This document shows, in pieces, positions 34,593-42,607 of a stretch of 64,000 nucleotides of DNA. How positions within the stretch are numbered: the stretch's first letter is position 1; the number at the start of each line of letters is the position of its first letter. The DNA lies in NCBI RefSeq assembly GCF_028553805.1, contig NZ_CP067140.1:2356001-2420000 (forward strand). The letters run 5' to 3'. Both the position numbers and the translations under genes were made by a program. The DNA comes from Paracoccus saliphilus. Its GTDB lineage: Bacteria; Pseudomonadota; Alphaproteobacteria; Rhodobacterales; Rhodobacteraceae. The notes below the pieces were generated by a model that was not told where the DNA came from, searched no databases, and saw only the letters and a program-made list of their open reading frames with translations.

Positions 34593-35321
34593 ATGACTAA
34601 AGAAGCCTCGGATGAAGAATCGGCGGGCGGCAAAAAGCAGGGAGTGGAGGCCGTCGAACGTGCGCTGACGATCCTCGAGGCTTTCGCCGACGGGACACCC
34701 TCCCTGACCCTGACAGAGCTGTCGAACCGGACAGGGTATTATATGAGCACGCTGCTCCGCCTATCGGCATCGCTGGAACGGTTTGGCTATCTCAATCGCA
34801 ACAGCCACTCGCAGTTCCAGCTTGGACCGACGCTTTTGCGGCTGGGCCTGATCTACCAGGGACACTTCGATCTGTCCGTCTATATTCGACCCAGTCTTCG
34901 CAAGCTTGCCGAACGAACGCAGGAATCCGCAGCCTTCTACGTGAAGGATGGAAACCGACGGATCTGCCTGTTCCGTCACCACGCGCCTGGAATGCTGCGC
35001 CACCATGTCGAAGAAGGTGCCATCCTGCCGCTTGACCGCGGTGCCGGGGGCCGCATCCTGGCCGCGTTTTCCGGAAAGGACGACGACCTGCATGACGGTG
35101 TTCGGGCTGACGGATACTACATTTCGAAAGGTGAACGCGACCCGAACGTCTCGTCCGTTTCGGTTCCGGTCTTTGGCGAGAACCACTCCTTCATTGGTGC
35201 ACTCGCGGTTGCCGGGCCAAGTTCTCGGATGGAGGGAGATTACGAGTCGATCCTTCTGGCCGTCCGAGAGACCGCCGAAGACCTGGAGCGGAAAATCGGC
35301 GGACGCCGTCCATCAGCATAG
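34593..35321 (+). CDS. IclR family transcriptional regulator
   Basis: The 242-residue protein starts after GGAGGATTGAACG. The N-terminal winged helix is VEAVERALTILEAFADGTPSLTLTELSNRTGYYMSTLLRLSASLERFGYLNR (about residues 25-77), and the C-terminal effector domain has RKLAERTQESAAFYVKDGNRRICLFRH, LDRGAGGRILAAFSG and VSSVSVPVFGENHSFIGALAVAGP. IclR proteins respond to carboxylate ligands and bind short dyads. It lies at the centre of module 2 between the CoA-transferase/lyase pair and the enolase-hydrolase-lactonase operon and is the obvious regulator of both. Confidence 0.93.
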   Translation: MTKEASDEESAGGKKQGVEAVERALTILEAFADGTPSLTLTELSNRTGYYMSTLLRLSASLERFGYLNRNSHSQFQLGPTLLRLGLIYQGHFDLSVYIRPSLRKLAERTQESAAFYVKDGNRRICLFRHHAPGMLRHHVEEGAILPLDRGAGGRILAAFSGKDDDLHDGVRADGYYISKGERDPNVSSVSVPVFGENHSFIGALAVAGPSSRMEGDYESILLAVRETAEDLERKIGGRRPSA

Positions 35322-35357
35322 ACAGGCGCCGCTGATCACCCCTTGAACGATGACGGG

Positions 35358-35376
35358 ATTTCTGCTTTACAGAAAT
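35358..35376. promoter_or_regulatory. ATTTCTG-N5-CAGAAAT dyad before the enolase-superfamily gene
   Basis: ATTTCTG (35358-35364), CTTTA, CAGAAAT (35370-35376): perfect 7-bp arms. It is 20 bp before the TTG start of the enolase-superfamily gene. It is the best copy of the motif shared by three module-2 promoters and the strongest candidate IclR operator. Confidence 0.65.
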
Positions 35377-35396
35377 TAACTCTAAGGAGCAGAAAA

Positions 35397-36509
35397 TTGT
35401 CCGTCACTATCCATCGTATCGAAGCGATACCATTCACGTTACCACTGACACGCAGTTTCAGCTATGGCGTCGGGGTGCAAAGGACCTGCCAGCGGCATGT
35501 TCTGGTCCGCGTGTTTGACAGCGACGGTGGAATGGGGCAAAGCGAAATCACGCCCCGTCCCGCGATTCACGGCGAGACTCAGGCAGGTGCCACACATGCG
35601 GTAAGAACGCATATTGCCCCGTCACTTGTCGGATGCGATATAGTGGATCTTGAAAACATCCGCATCCGGATGGATCATCTTGCGTGCAATCCGACCGCGA
35701 AAGCCGGGATCGACACGGCGCTTCATGACCTTCTAGCCAAACGGGCGGGTGTCTCTCTCTCCGGCCTGCTTGGCGGGGGGCCCCGGCCCGTCCCCGTAAG
35801 TTACATGATCGGTCACGTCGACGGCAGCGCGATGCTTGACGAGGTGGACACCGTCCGGGCCGAAACCGGCATAAATGCATTCAAGGTCAAGGGCGGCAAG
35901 GCGATCCGGAGCGACCTCGCCCGGATCTCGGCATTGCGCCGTCACCTAGGTGACGAGGCGTTCCTGTTCGTCGATGCGAACGAGCTGTATTCTGAACACG
36001 ACGCGCACAGCAGCTGGGTGCAGGAGATGGCGCGGCTCGGCGTGGCGATGATCGAAGAACCGGTATTGCGATCCGCGATTGCCGCAAGGTCAGGTTTCGC
36101 CCAGAGGTGTCCGGTCCCAGTGGTCGGCGACGACAGCGTATCCGATCCCGCATCGGCGGTGGCGGAACTGACCCGGGGATCGGTCCACATACTTGGCATC
36201 AAGCCTCCGCGAAGCGGACTAAGGCGGTCGGTCGAACTGATATCCATCGCCCGCGCATTCGGCGTGCCCTGCTGGCTGGGTTCGCAAGGTGTCACGGGCA
36301 TCGGAACGCTATCGAGTGCTCATTTCGCCGCCGCTTTCTCTTCGTCCCTGCCTTACCCGGCCGATTTGGGGAACTTCCTGCGACAGGGGGACGACCTGCT
36401 GGCTCAGCCGGTACCACTGAAAGACGGTATGATCATGGTGCCGCCAGGCACGGGAAGCGGCGTCGAGATAGACGAGGACAAACTAGCCCATTACGGTACC
36501 GAAGACTAA
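35397..36509 (+). CDS. Mandelate racemase/muconate lactonizing enzyme family protein (enolase superfamily)
   Basis: I chose the TTG at 35397, 7 nt after AAGGAG (370 residues); a TTG at 35343 would run through the operator. The N-terminal capping domain (HRIEAIPFTLPLTRSFSYGVG) is followed by the barrel with AKAGIDTALHDLLAKRAGVSL, the KxK motif in NAFKVKGGKA, metal ligands in FLFVDANELYS, AMIEEPVL and VVGDDSV, and the second lysine in LGIKPPRSG. This is the muconate-lactonizing subgroup, which does cycloisomerisation, racemisation or dehydration of carboxylates. With a lactonase and hydrolase next to it, a lactone-forming or isomerising step is likely. Confidence 0.9.
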   Translation: MSVTIHRIEAIPFTLPLTRSFSYGVGVQRTCQRHVLVRVFDSDGGMGQSEITPRPAIHGETQAGATHAVRTHIAPSLVGCDIVDLENIRIRMDHLACNPTAKAGIDTALHDLLAKRAGVSLSGLLGGGPRPVPVSYMIGHVDGSAMLDEVDTVRAETGINAFKVKGGKAIRSDLARISALRRHLGDEAFLFVDANELYSEHDAHSSWVQEMARLGVAMIEEPVLRSAIAARSGFAQRCPVPVVGDDSVSDPASAVAELTRGSVHILGIKPPRSGLRRSVELISIARAFGVPCWLGSQGVTGIGTLSSAHFAAAFSSSLPYPADLGNFLRQGDDLLAQPVPLKDGMIMVPPGTGSGVEIDEDKLAHYGTED

Positions 36510-36521
36510 ACGGACACAGCA

Positions 36522-37364
36522 ATGCCCATCATAGAACGACCCGGTCATCCCGAAATTTTCTACCAGCTTGACGACTTCACCGACCCCTGGCTGGACCGTC
36601 CCTATATCCTGCTGCAGCACGGCTACGGACGGTCGTCGAAGTTCTGGTACAGGTGGGTTCCAATTCTGGCGCGGCATTACCGGGTGATCCGCCCCGATCT
36701 GCGCGGACTTGGCCAGTCTTCACGCGCTTTTGACCTGTCCACCGGACTGAGTGCGGACATCTACCTTCAGGACGTTGATGCCATCCTTGAACACGCTGGG
36801 GCACAGACGATCCATCTGGTGGGCGAATCCCTTGGCGGGATCATCGGCCTGATTTATAGTGCCACACGCCCGGACAAGATCCGGACGCTGTCGGCCATCT
36901 CGACCCCTGCGTTTCTGAACGGCGATCTAGTGAAACGCTCCCGTTTCGGCTACACTTCTTGGGAAGAAGCTTTGCGTCAAATGGGGCCTCTGGGGTATGC
37001 CAAGGCGAAAAATGGCGCTGACCGGTTCGGGTCCGAAGTGGACCCCGATCTGGCCGAATGGTTTGCCGCCGAACAGGGCAAGTCTGATGTCGAGGTTCTT
37101 ATCGCGATGCAGAAGCTTGCTCCGACGATCGACACGCGACCCTATCTGCCCTCGATCACCGCGCCGACGCTGGCCCTTGTTCCAACATCCGAGGCGATCG
37201 TCACACTTGAGCAGCGAAAAATACTGCGGAACGGGATCCGGCAGCTGAACCTGACCGAGATCGAATCCCGGGGTCACAACCTGCATTGCACACAGGCGGA
37301 CCGTTGCGCGCGGGAAGTGCTTGCCTTCGCGACGCGGCACGATGGCATTACGCTCGAAGGGTAA
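36522..37364 (+). CDS. Alpha/beta hydrolase
   Basis: The 280-residue cytosolic protein has ILLQHGYGRSSKFWYRWVPILARHYRVIRPDLRGLGQSS, a full nucleophile elbow IHLVGESLGGIIGLI (Ser in GESLG), an acid near LVPTSEAIVTLEQ and the His in ESRGHNLHCTQADRC. It resembles enol-lactone and C-C-bond hydrolases. It lies 12 bp after the enolase-superfamily gene and 3 bp before the SMP-30 gene, so the three form an operon. It probably opens a lactone or cleaves an ester in the module-2 pathway. Confidence 0.88.
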   Translation: MPIIERPGHPEIFYQLDDFTDPWLDRPYILLQHGYGRSSKFWYRWVPILARHYRVIRPDLRGLGQSSRAFDLSTGLSADIYLQDVDAILEHAGAQTIHLVGESLGGIIGLIYSATRPDKIRTLSAISTPAFLNGDLVKRSRFGYTSWEEALRQMGPLGYAKAKNGADRFGSEVDPDLAEWFAAEQGKSDVEVLIAMQKLAPTIDTRPYLPSITAPTLALVPTSEAIVTLEQRKILRNGIRQLNLTEIESRGHNLHCTQADRCAREVLAFATRHDGITLEG

Positions 37365-37367
37365 GGC

Positions 37368-38261
37368 ATGTATCTGGATCATCCGCCTCTCGTAGTCGAA
37401 GCTTCAGTAATTTCCAGCGTCCCGTCGCAACTGCGACTGGACCAGCCTACCGCCTGGGCCGCAGCGAACAAGGGCGGAGCCATCGTGGACTGCTTTCTGG
37501 AGGGCCCGTGCATCGATCGGCAGGGCAATATCCTGATGGTCGACATACCACACGGTCGGGTGCTCCAGTTCGGGACGGACGGCGTTTGGCGGGAACGGCT
37601 GCGGTATGACGGAGAACCCAACGGGATGAAGATCCTGCCAGACGGCCGCGTGCTCATCGCGGATTATCGGCACGGTCTGGTGCTGGCGAATCTTGAAACC
37701 GGCACGATCGAACCGCAGCTGGCCCGGCGCAACTCCGAATCCTTCAAAGGCTTGAACGATCTTTATCTCGGCGAAGACGGGACGGTCTATTTCACGGATC
37801 AGGGGCAAACCGGGCTGCAGGATCCCACTGGACGCCTGTACCGCCTGCGCGCGGATGGACAGCTTGATTGCCTGCTGGCGAATGGACCCAGCCCTAATGG
37901 ACTGGTCCCGGATCACGAATTCGCGGCGATGTTTGTCGCGATGACCCGTGACAATTCGGTTTGGAGGGTCCCCCTACTGGTCGATGGGGGAACAGGAAAA
38001 GTCGGCCGGTTCTGCAGTTTCTTTGGGACAAGCGGACCCGACGGGTTGGCCGTGGATGCTGCCGGAAACCTGTATGTCTGCCATGCCTCGCTCGGCCAAG
38101 TATTTGTGATAGCTCCAACCGGTGAATGCATCGGACGACTGGTGTCACAGGCAGGCCGGACAGTCACCAATCTGGTGATCAACAATGAACATGCCATAAT
38201 CACTGAGTCCGAAACCGGCAGCATCTTGAAGGCACCCATAAGCGTGTTCTCAACCACCTAG
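37368..38261 (+). CDS. SMP-30/gluconolactonase/LRE family protein
   Basis: The 297-residue six-bladed propeller shows the metal ligands of the family: Glu in FLEGPCIDRQGNILMVD, Asn in SFKGLNDLYLGEDGTVYFTD, and Asp in SGPDGLAVDAAGNLYVCHA. Blade repeats of the type DGxVLIADYRHGLV recur through the protein. Members hydrolyse sugar or dicarboxylate lactones with a divalent metal. There is no signal peptide, so it acts in the cytosol. It ends the enolase-hydrolase operon, which now has two potential lactone hydrolases. Confidence 0.9.
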   Translation: MYLDHPPLVVEASVISSVPSQLRLDQPTAWAAANKGGAIVDCFLEGPCIDRQGNILMVDIPHGRVLQFGTDGVWRERLRYDGEPNGMKILPDGRVLIADYRHGLVLANLETGTIEPQLARRNSESFKGLNDLYLGEDGTVYFTDQGQTGLQDPTGRLYRLRADGQLDCLLANGPSPNGLVPDHEFAAMFVAMTRDNSVWRVPLLVDGGTGKVGRFCSFFGTSGPDGLAVDAAGNLYVCHASLGQVFVIAPTGECIGRLVSQAGRTVTNLVINNEHAIITESETGSILKAPISVFSTT

Positions 38262-38298
38262 TATGGTTGAGCGGCCCATTCGCGAAACCTTAGAGGTG

Positions 38299-38315
38299 GT
38301 TCGGTTGATCCGAAC
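38299..38315 (+). terminator. Small hairpin after the SMP-30 gene
   Basis: GTTCGG (38299-38304), TTGAT loop, CCGAAC (38310-38315): a perfect 6-bp stem 38 bp after the stop. It could end the module-2 transcript; no T-run follows. Confidence 0.35.
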
Positions 38316-38352
38316 AGGTTCCGGTCTGTTTCTAATGTAATTTTCGCCTTGC

Positions 38353-38481
38353 TTACGCTGCCGCCACATCGGGCATGGTTGGCCCCTTGGACAGCGCGGT
38401 GCGCAGCGTCTCCTGCGCCAGCTTGACGCGGATCTTAACGTTGTAGTCGACGACCCGCTTGACAGTTACAAGTAGTTTCAT
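38353..38481 (-). pseudogene. etfB: Miniature etfB remnant with internal deletion and intact start
   Basis: A 42-codon frame starts at ATG 38481 after AAGGAG and reads TVKRVVDYNVKIRVK, the EtfB N-terminus, then jumps directly to LAQETLRTALSKG. In complete EtfB about 45-50 residues (the VKMSMNPFDE region) lie between these blocks. The C-terminal 80 percent is gone. The frame, start and ribosome site are intact, so a tiny peptide could still be made, but it cannot bind FAD or AMP. This is a second etfB fossil, less decayed than the one at 7485-7883. Confidence 0.85.
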
Positions 38482-38555
38482 CTGGGTCTCCTTGCATCAG
38501 AGGCCTTGGGTAATTGGAGTTTGCAGCCTCGACAAGCAGCGGGGTCGAATGGTCT

Positions 38556-40031
38556 TTAGCCGCCGCGCCGGACGAAAGCCTGCTGGTACTCTTGGACCAA
38601 AGCGGGTTTCAAAACCTTGCCAAGGTCGTTCTTGGGCAAGACGTCGCGGAGGAATAGTACTTTAGGACGCTTGTAGCTCGCCAGAAGCTTTTCCAATTCC
38701 TTCATCACGCCTTCGGTTGCGATCTGGCCTCCCTTCTCGGGGCAGATCGCGGCAGCGACACCCTCGCCGAAATCAGGATGCGGGAGCCCAAAGACAGCGG
38801 CTTCGGCCACGCCCGTACAATTCTCTAGCGCAATCTCGATCTCGCGAGGATAAACATTGAATCCCCCCGAAATGATCATGTCTTTGTCGCGGCCGACGAT
38901 GAACAAATATCCGTCTTCATCGAATTGCCCAATGTCACCAGTGTCGAACCACCCGTCCGGCAGGATGCCGTTGCCGTCGAGTTCAGGGCGGTTCCAATAG
39001 CCCAAGAAAACATGAGGGCTTCGAACTTGAATACGACCCGGGGTGCCAGTTGAGGCATCGCCTGCGGGTGTAGAGAGGCGTATTTCCACGCCGGGGAGCG
39101 GCTTGCCCACCGATCCCCGGCGCACGTGTCCTGCCGGGTTGGCTGCGATCATTCCAGCTTCGGTTGAACCGTAGCGATCAGTTAGCGTGATTCCGGTTTT
39201 GGCGGAGATCTGCGTAAATAGCTCGGGCGAAAGAGGAGCAGATCCCGAGGTGACAAGGCGCAGGTTCCGGCAGTTCTCGCGCGTGAAACTCTCGTGCTGC
39301 AAGAGGCGTGAATGGATCGTGGGGACGGCCATCAGCACTGTGACCTCGGGCAAAAGGGCAATGACGCGCTCGATGTCGAACTTTGGCAGAAGGATTATCT
39401 CTGCCCCAGCGAAAAGCGGACAGAGGGTCGCCATGAAGAGACCGTGGGCATGGTAGGTGGGCAGAACATGCAGCAGACGGTCCGCGGCGCTGATTCCCCA
39501 CATCTGATTGAACGCAGTGAAGGTGGCGCACATGTTCCGGTGCGAGATAAGCGCTCCTTTGGGCGTTCCGGTCGTGCCGGAGGTGTAAAGCATACTGCAG
39601 GGTTGCATTCCCCCGGAGGTGACTGGAGGTGGCGTAAAGGTAGCGTCTTGCAAGTCGGCAAGTGGCATTGCGGCAGAATGGCCGTCCGAGACGGGTTGGT
39701 CCGAAACGAAGAGACGGGGCTTTGCGTCCGTGAGAAGTATTTGGGTTTCGTAGTCACCGAAGGTCGGGTTGAGGGGAACATAGATTGCGCCAATGCGCAC
39801 TGTGGCCAGAGCCAGCGCAAGCCCTTCGGGCGTTTTGCCAACCTTGGCGGCAACCTTGTCTCCGGCTGCAACGTCTGCTTCGGCCAAGCCCGCGGAAAGA
39901 GTTTCAATCAGTCGCCCAAAGGCTGCATAGGTCATGCTTTGGCCTTCAAATGTAATGGCGGTTCGGTCAGGCATGGCGGAAACCTGGTCCGAGAGCAGAT
40001 CCCAAATATTCGCCTCTAATGGATCAGTCAT
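38556..40031 (-). CDS. AMP-binding acyl-CoA ligase, malonyl-CoA synthetase (MatB)-like
   Basis: From ATG 40031 (491 residues, AAGGA upstream) the protein has the adenylate-forming motifs: P-loop SMLYTSGTTGTPKGALISH, DRYGSTEAGMIAANPAGHVRRGSVGKPLPGVEIRL, GWFDTGDIGQFDEDGYLFIVGRDKDMIISGGFNVYPREIE, and the C-terminal lysine in LPKNDLGKVLKP. The RYGxTEAGM and GxVGKPLPGVE segments resemble malonyl-CoA synthetases, so a short dicarboxylate or branched relative is the likely acid. It follows a crotonase by 1 bp in an operon headed by the GntR regulator and divergent from tctCBA. Confidence 0.88.
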   Translation of the reverse strand: MTDPLEANIWDLLSDQVSAMPDRTAITFEGQSMTYAAFGRLIETLSAGLAEADVAAGDKVAAKVGKTPEGLALALATVRIGAIYVPLNPTFGDYETQILLTDAKPRLFVSDQPVSDGHSAAMPLADLQDATFTPPPVTSGGMQPCSMLYTSGTTGTPKGALISHRNMCATFTAFNQMWGISAADRLLHVLPTYHAHGLFMATLCPLFAGAEIILLPKFDIERVIALLPEVTVLMAVPTIHSRLLQHESFTRENCRNLRLVTSGSAPLSPELFTQISAKTGITLTDRYGSTEAGMIAANPAGHVRRGSVGKPLPGVEIRLSTPAGDASTGTPGRIQVRSPHVFLGYWNRPELDGNGILPDGWFDTGDIGQFDEDGYLFIVGRDKDMIISGGFNVYPREIEIALENCTGVAEAAVFGLPHPDFGEGVAAAICPEKGGQIATEGVMKELEKLLASYKRPKVLFLRDVLPKNDLGKVLKPALVQEYQQAFVRRGG

Positions 40032-40032
40032 T

Positions 40033-40806
40033 TTAGTTTCCTTCAAAGATGGGCTTTGTTCCGTTGCGAAAGGCCTCGGTACCACGCAGGTAGTCCTGAC
40101 TGTCATCGCAGGCCGCCGCGAGGTGTTCGGCCACGGCCCGCGTTTCGTGTCCGGCCCGCGCAGCCAGTGCAGCTTTGGTCGCGCGATGAGTCAGAGGTGC
40201 GAGGGCACCCATCTGCACGGCTAGGCGTTCCGTTTCAGACTCGAGTTGGTCGGGCAGGCAAAGGCGATTGACCAACCCCCAGCGGAAGGCGTCACCAGCA
40301 GAAACCATCGTGGCCGTCAGCAGGAGTTCGGCAACGGGTGCAGGGCCAATCAGATCGGCGATGCGGTTGATCCAGTCGGGTCGATAGGCAATGCCCAGCT
40401 TTCCAGCAGGTATCCCAAAGCGGCAAGTGTCGTCGGCAACCCGCAGATCGGCCATTGCTGCGAGAGCGAGACCTCCGCCGACACAAAGTCCGGCGAGCTG
40501 AGCGATGACCGGTATGGGAAGATCGCGTACCGCGTCCATTGCGCTGCTGATCGCTCGGTTATAGGCGACGACAGCGTCCGGATCACTCCGGAACGCTTGG
40601 AATTCGGAAATATCCGCGCCAGTCGAAAAAGCGGCAGCACCAACCCCGCGGAGAATGACAGCGCGGGCCGGCGCTACGGCCAATTCGCCGCAATTTCGGA
40701 CCAGCGTTTGCCACATCGTAAGCGTGATCGCATTCCGGCGTGCGGGATTGTCGATAGTCAGACGCGCAACATTAGAATAAGGCCAATCTAGACGGATTGA
40801 GGTCAT
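40033..40806 (-). CDS. Enoyl-CoA hydratase/isomerase family protein (first catalytic Glu replaced)
   Basis: This 257-residue crotonase has NPARRNAITLTMWQTLVRN, AFSTGADISEFQAFRSD, and LAGLCVGGGLALAAMADLRVADDTCRFG. At the first acid position it reads IPAGKLGIAYRP (alanine), while the second acid is kept in PVAELLLTAT. The same combination is found in the crotonase at 7980, which also sits beside a transporter. It overlaps gntR by 4 bp and the ligase follows after 1 bp, so it is co-translated with both. An isomerase or decarboxylase-like reaction is as likely as hydration. Confidence 0.88.
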   Translation of the reverse strand: MTSIRLDWPYSNVARLTIDNPARRNAITLTMWQTLVRNCGELAVAPARAVILRGVGAAAFSTGADISEFQAFRSDPDAVVAYNRAISSAMDAVRDLPIPVIAQLAGLCVGGGLALAAMADLRVADDTCRFGIPAGKLGIAYRPDWINRIADLIGPAPVAELLLTATMVSAGDAFRWGLVNRLCLPDQLESETERLAVQMGALAPLTHRATKAALAARAGHETRAVAEHLAAACDDSQDYLRGTEAFRNGTKPIFEGN

Positions 40807-41474
40807 TGATCTGTTTGCTCCCAGAGCTTGGTGTAAGAACGAATGAAGTCCGCCGCCCTTTCCCCGACCATCGCTACGTGCTCGAGCATGGCGCTGCGTG
40901 CGCGTTCGGGGTCATTGGCTTCGACAGTCTCGACGATTCTCTTGTGCTCGGCATAGGACGCTTTCATCCGGTCGGGTTCGCTTGCACGAGGGGCCCTGAG
41001 ACTACGCAATCGTTGACGCATTTGAATAGCGCGGCCTGAAAGGTAAGTGTTGTTCGAGGCCTCTGAGATCGATCTGTGAAACTCTTCGTTGACCTTAAAA
41101 TAGGACTCCACATCCCTGTTCTCGAAGTGGTGGTGGCAAGCATCGTTCAGGCTATTGATCTGTGCCATCGCTTCAGAGGTCCGGCGGCGGGCGGCAAGTT
41201 CGCAGCAGTCCGCTTCGAGCATGGCCAGAGCCTCGAACTGGTCGAGAGCCTCGGCGATACTGGGGAGCGAAACGATCGGGCGCTGCCTGGGGCGCAACGT
41301 AACGAGACCGGTTTCTGATAGCTTCCTGATCGCCTCGCGCACAGGAGTTCGGGAAACGCCAAATTGCTTTGCCAAGCCGACCTCGCTGATGATGGTGCCT
41401 GGGGCGAGTTCACCCAAGAGGATCAATTCATTGAGTGTCGAGGTCACGCTGTCACTCGTCATTTTGGTTTGCAT
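40803..41474 (-). CDS. GntR family transcriptional regulator with FCD domain
   Basis: The 223-residue protein starts after GGAGGAG. The winged helix is LILLGELAPGTIISEVGLAKQFGVSRTPVREAIRKLSETGLVTLRPRQRPIVSL (about 15-70). The FCD effector domain follows, with metal ligands expected in FKVNEEFHRSISEASNN and in the helices SYAEHKRIVETVEAND and MLEHVAMVGERA. FCD regulators sense carboxylates through this metal site. It heads the crotonase-ligase operon and faces tctC across a region that contains a GTATAC dyad, so it likely controls both. Confidence 0.93.
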   Translation of the reverse strand: MQTKMTSDSVTSTLNELILLGELAPGTIISEVGLAKQFGVSRTPVREAIRKLSETGLVTLRPRQRPIVSLPSIAEALDQFEALAMLEADCCELAARRRTSEAMAQINSLNDACHHHFENRDVESYFKVNEEFHRSISEASNNTYLSGRAIQMRQRLRSLRAPRASEPDRMKASYAEHKRIVETVEANDPERARSAMLEHVAMVGERAADFIRSYTKLWEQTDQ

Positions 41475-41501
41475 AAGGTGAAACTCCTCCCTTTCAAAAA
41501 A

Positions 41502-41511
41502 CTGTATACAG
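41502..41511. promoter_or_regulatory. CTGTATACAG palindrome, candidate FCD-GntR operator
   Basis: A perfect 10-bp palindrome lies in the 117-bp divergent promoter between gntR and tctC. A half-similar site, TGTGTATAGA, follows at about 41524-41534. GTATAC-centred palindromes are typical targets of FCD-type GntR regulators. Confidence 0.65.
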
Positions 41512-41591
41512 AATGATTGAAAGTGTGTATAGAAATTTCTGTCTCAAGTGATGCTGCCTTACATCGGCGTCCGAAGATTAGGGAGGGAACT

Positions 41592-42548
41592 ATGAAAATG
41601 AACCGCCGAGAACTGATTGCATTGGGTGCCGGTGCAACCGCTGCTACGTTTTTGCCCCGTGGCACTGCCGCAAATGTGTGGCACACGGACCGTCTGACCC
41701 TGAGGGTAGGTTTCAATCCGGGGGGGAGCGCGGATACCATCGGTCGCTTGCTTGCTGACAGCATTGAAAAGTCAACAGGCTGGAAAGTGACGGTCGAGAA
41801 CGTCGGCGGTGGCGGCGGGATCGTCATGGCGACCGGATTGAATCGAGAAAAATCCGATGGCAAAATCATCGGCCTAGGGGTTTCGAGCGCTATGAATTAT
41901 GGCGTCGCCAGTGATCCGAGCCTTCCTCTGACAATCGAGGATTTTGACTATCTGGGCACCGTAGCTTCATCGCCGGCGGCGATCATGGCCGGGGCCGACG
42001 CTCCTTTTGACGATATGCCGGGACTGGTCAATTGGGCGCGTCAGAATGGCGGGGCGGTCGTTGGTGTGAACGAACGCGGTGCAGAATTGATCATTCGTGC
42101 CATCGCCAAGACCGAGAATGTCGATCTCAAGACGATTAGCACGCGCGGCGGAGCCGAGGTGCTTCAGAATATCATGGGCGGCCATATCGTGGCGGGCTTT
42201 GATGGCGGGCGTCACGTGGATTACATGACTTCGGGCGATATGAAGATGATTGCCGCCGCGACCAATGATCGTCACAGCTATGCGCCCAACGTTTCAACGC
42301 TCAAGGAGCAGGGCTTCGATTATGTGCTTGAGCCGTGGTTTATCCTGATGGCGCCCATCGGACTGCCCGAAGATGCCAAGGCCGCCATTGCCACGCAGAT
42401 TAATATTGCGGCTCAGTCCACGAAACTCAAGCAAGCTGTAATGAATACATTCGGAGTAGAGCCCCTCAATCTTGGCGTCGAAGGCACGACCGAGATGATG
42501 ATCGAAGCGTATGCTCTCGCCAACCGTCTGGTCGCTGAAAACAGCTGA
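41592..42548 (+). CDS. tctC: Tripartite tricarboxylate transporter substrate-binding protein (TctC/Bug)
   Basis: The start is ATG 41592 after GGGAGGGAAC (318 residues). The signal peptide has twin arginines (MKMNRRELIALGAGATAATFL), suggesting Tat export. The ligand-binding signatures are LTLRVGFNPGGSADTIGRLLADSI and VTVENVGGGGGIVMATGL, and FDDMPGLVNWARQNGG. It is first in a tctC-tctB-tctA operon that leads into the SDR-crotonase-ligase genes. The bound acid may be the substrate of the MatB-like or the feruloyl-CoA-synthase-like ligase. Confidence 0.92.
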   Translation: MKMNRRELIALGAGATAATFLPRGTAANVWHTDRLTLRVGFNPGGSADTIGRLLADSIEKSTGWKVTVENVGGGGGIVMATGLNREKSDGKIIGLGVSSAMNYGVASDPSLPLTIEDFDYLGTVASSPAAIMAGADAPFDDMPGLVNWARQNGGAVVGVNERGAELIIRAIAKTENVDLKTISTRGGAEVLQNIMGGHIVAGFDGGRHVDYMTSGDMKMIAAATNDRHSYAPNVSTLKEQGFDYVLEPWFILMAPIGLPEDAKAAIATQINIAAQSTKLKQAVMNTFGVEPLNLGVEGTTEMMIEAYALANRLVAENS

Positions 42549-42607
42549 TCCTCGCGAGATACGCAACCTGCAATTGCTGGCTGCACATTTGCTCCAAGGA
42601 ATATTTG

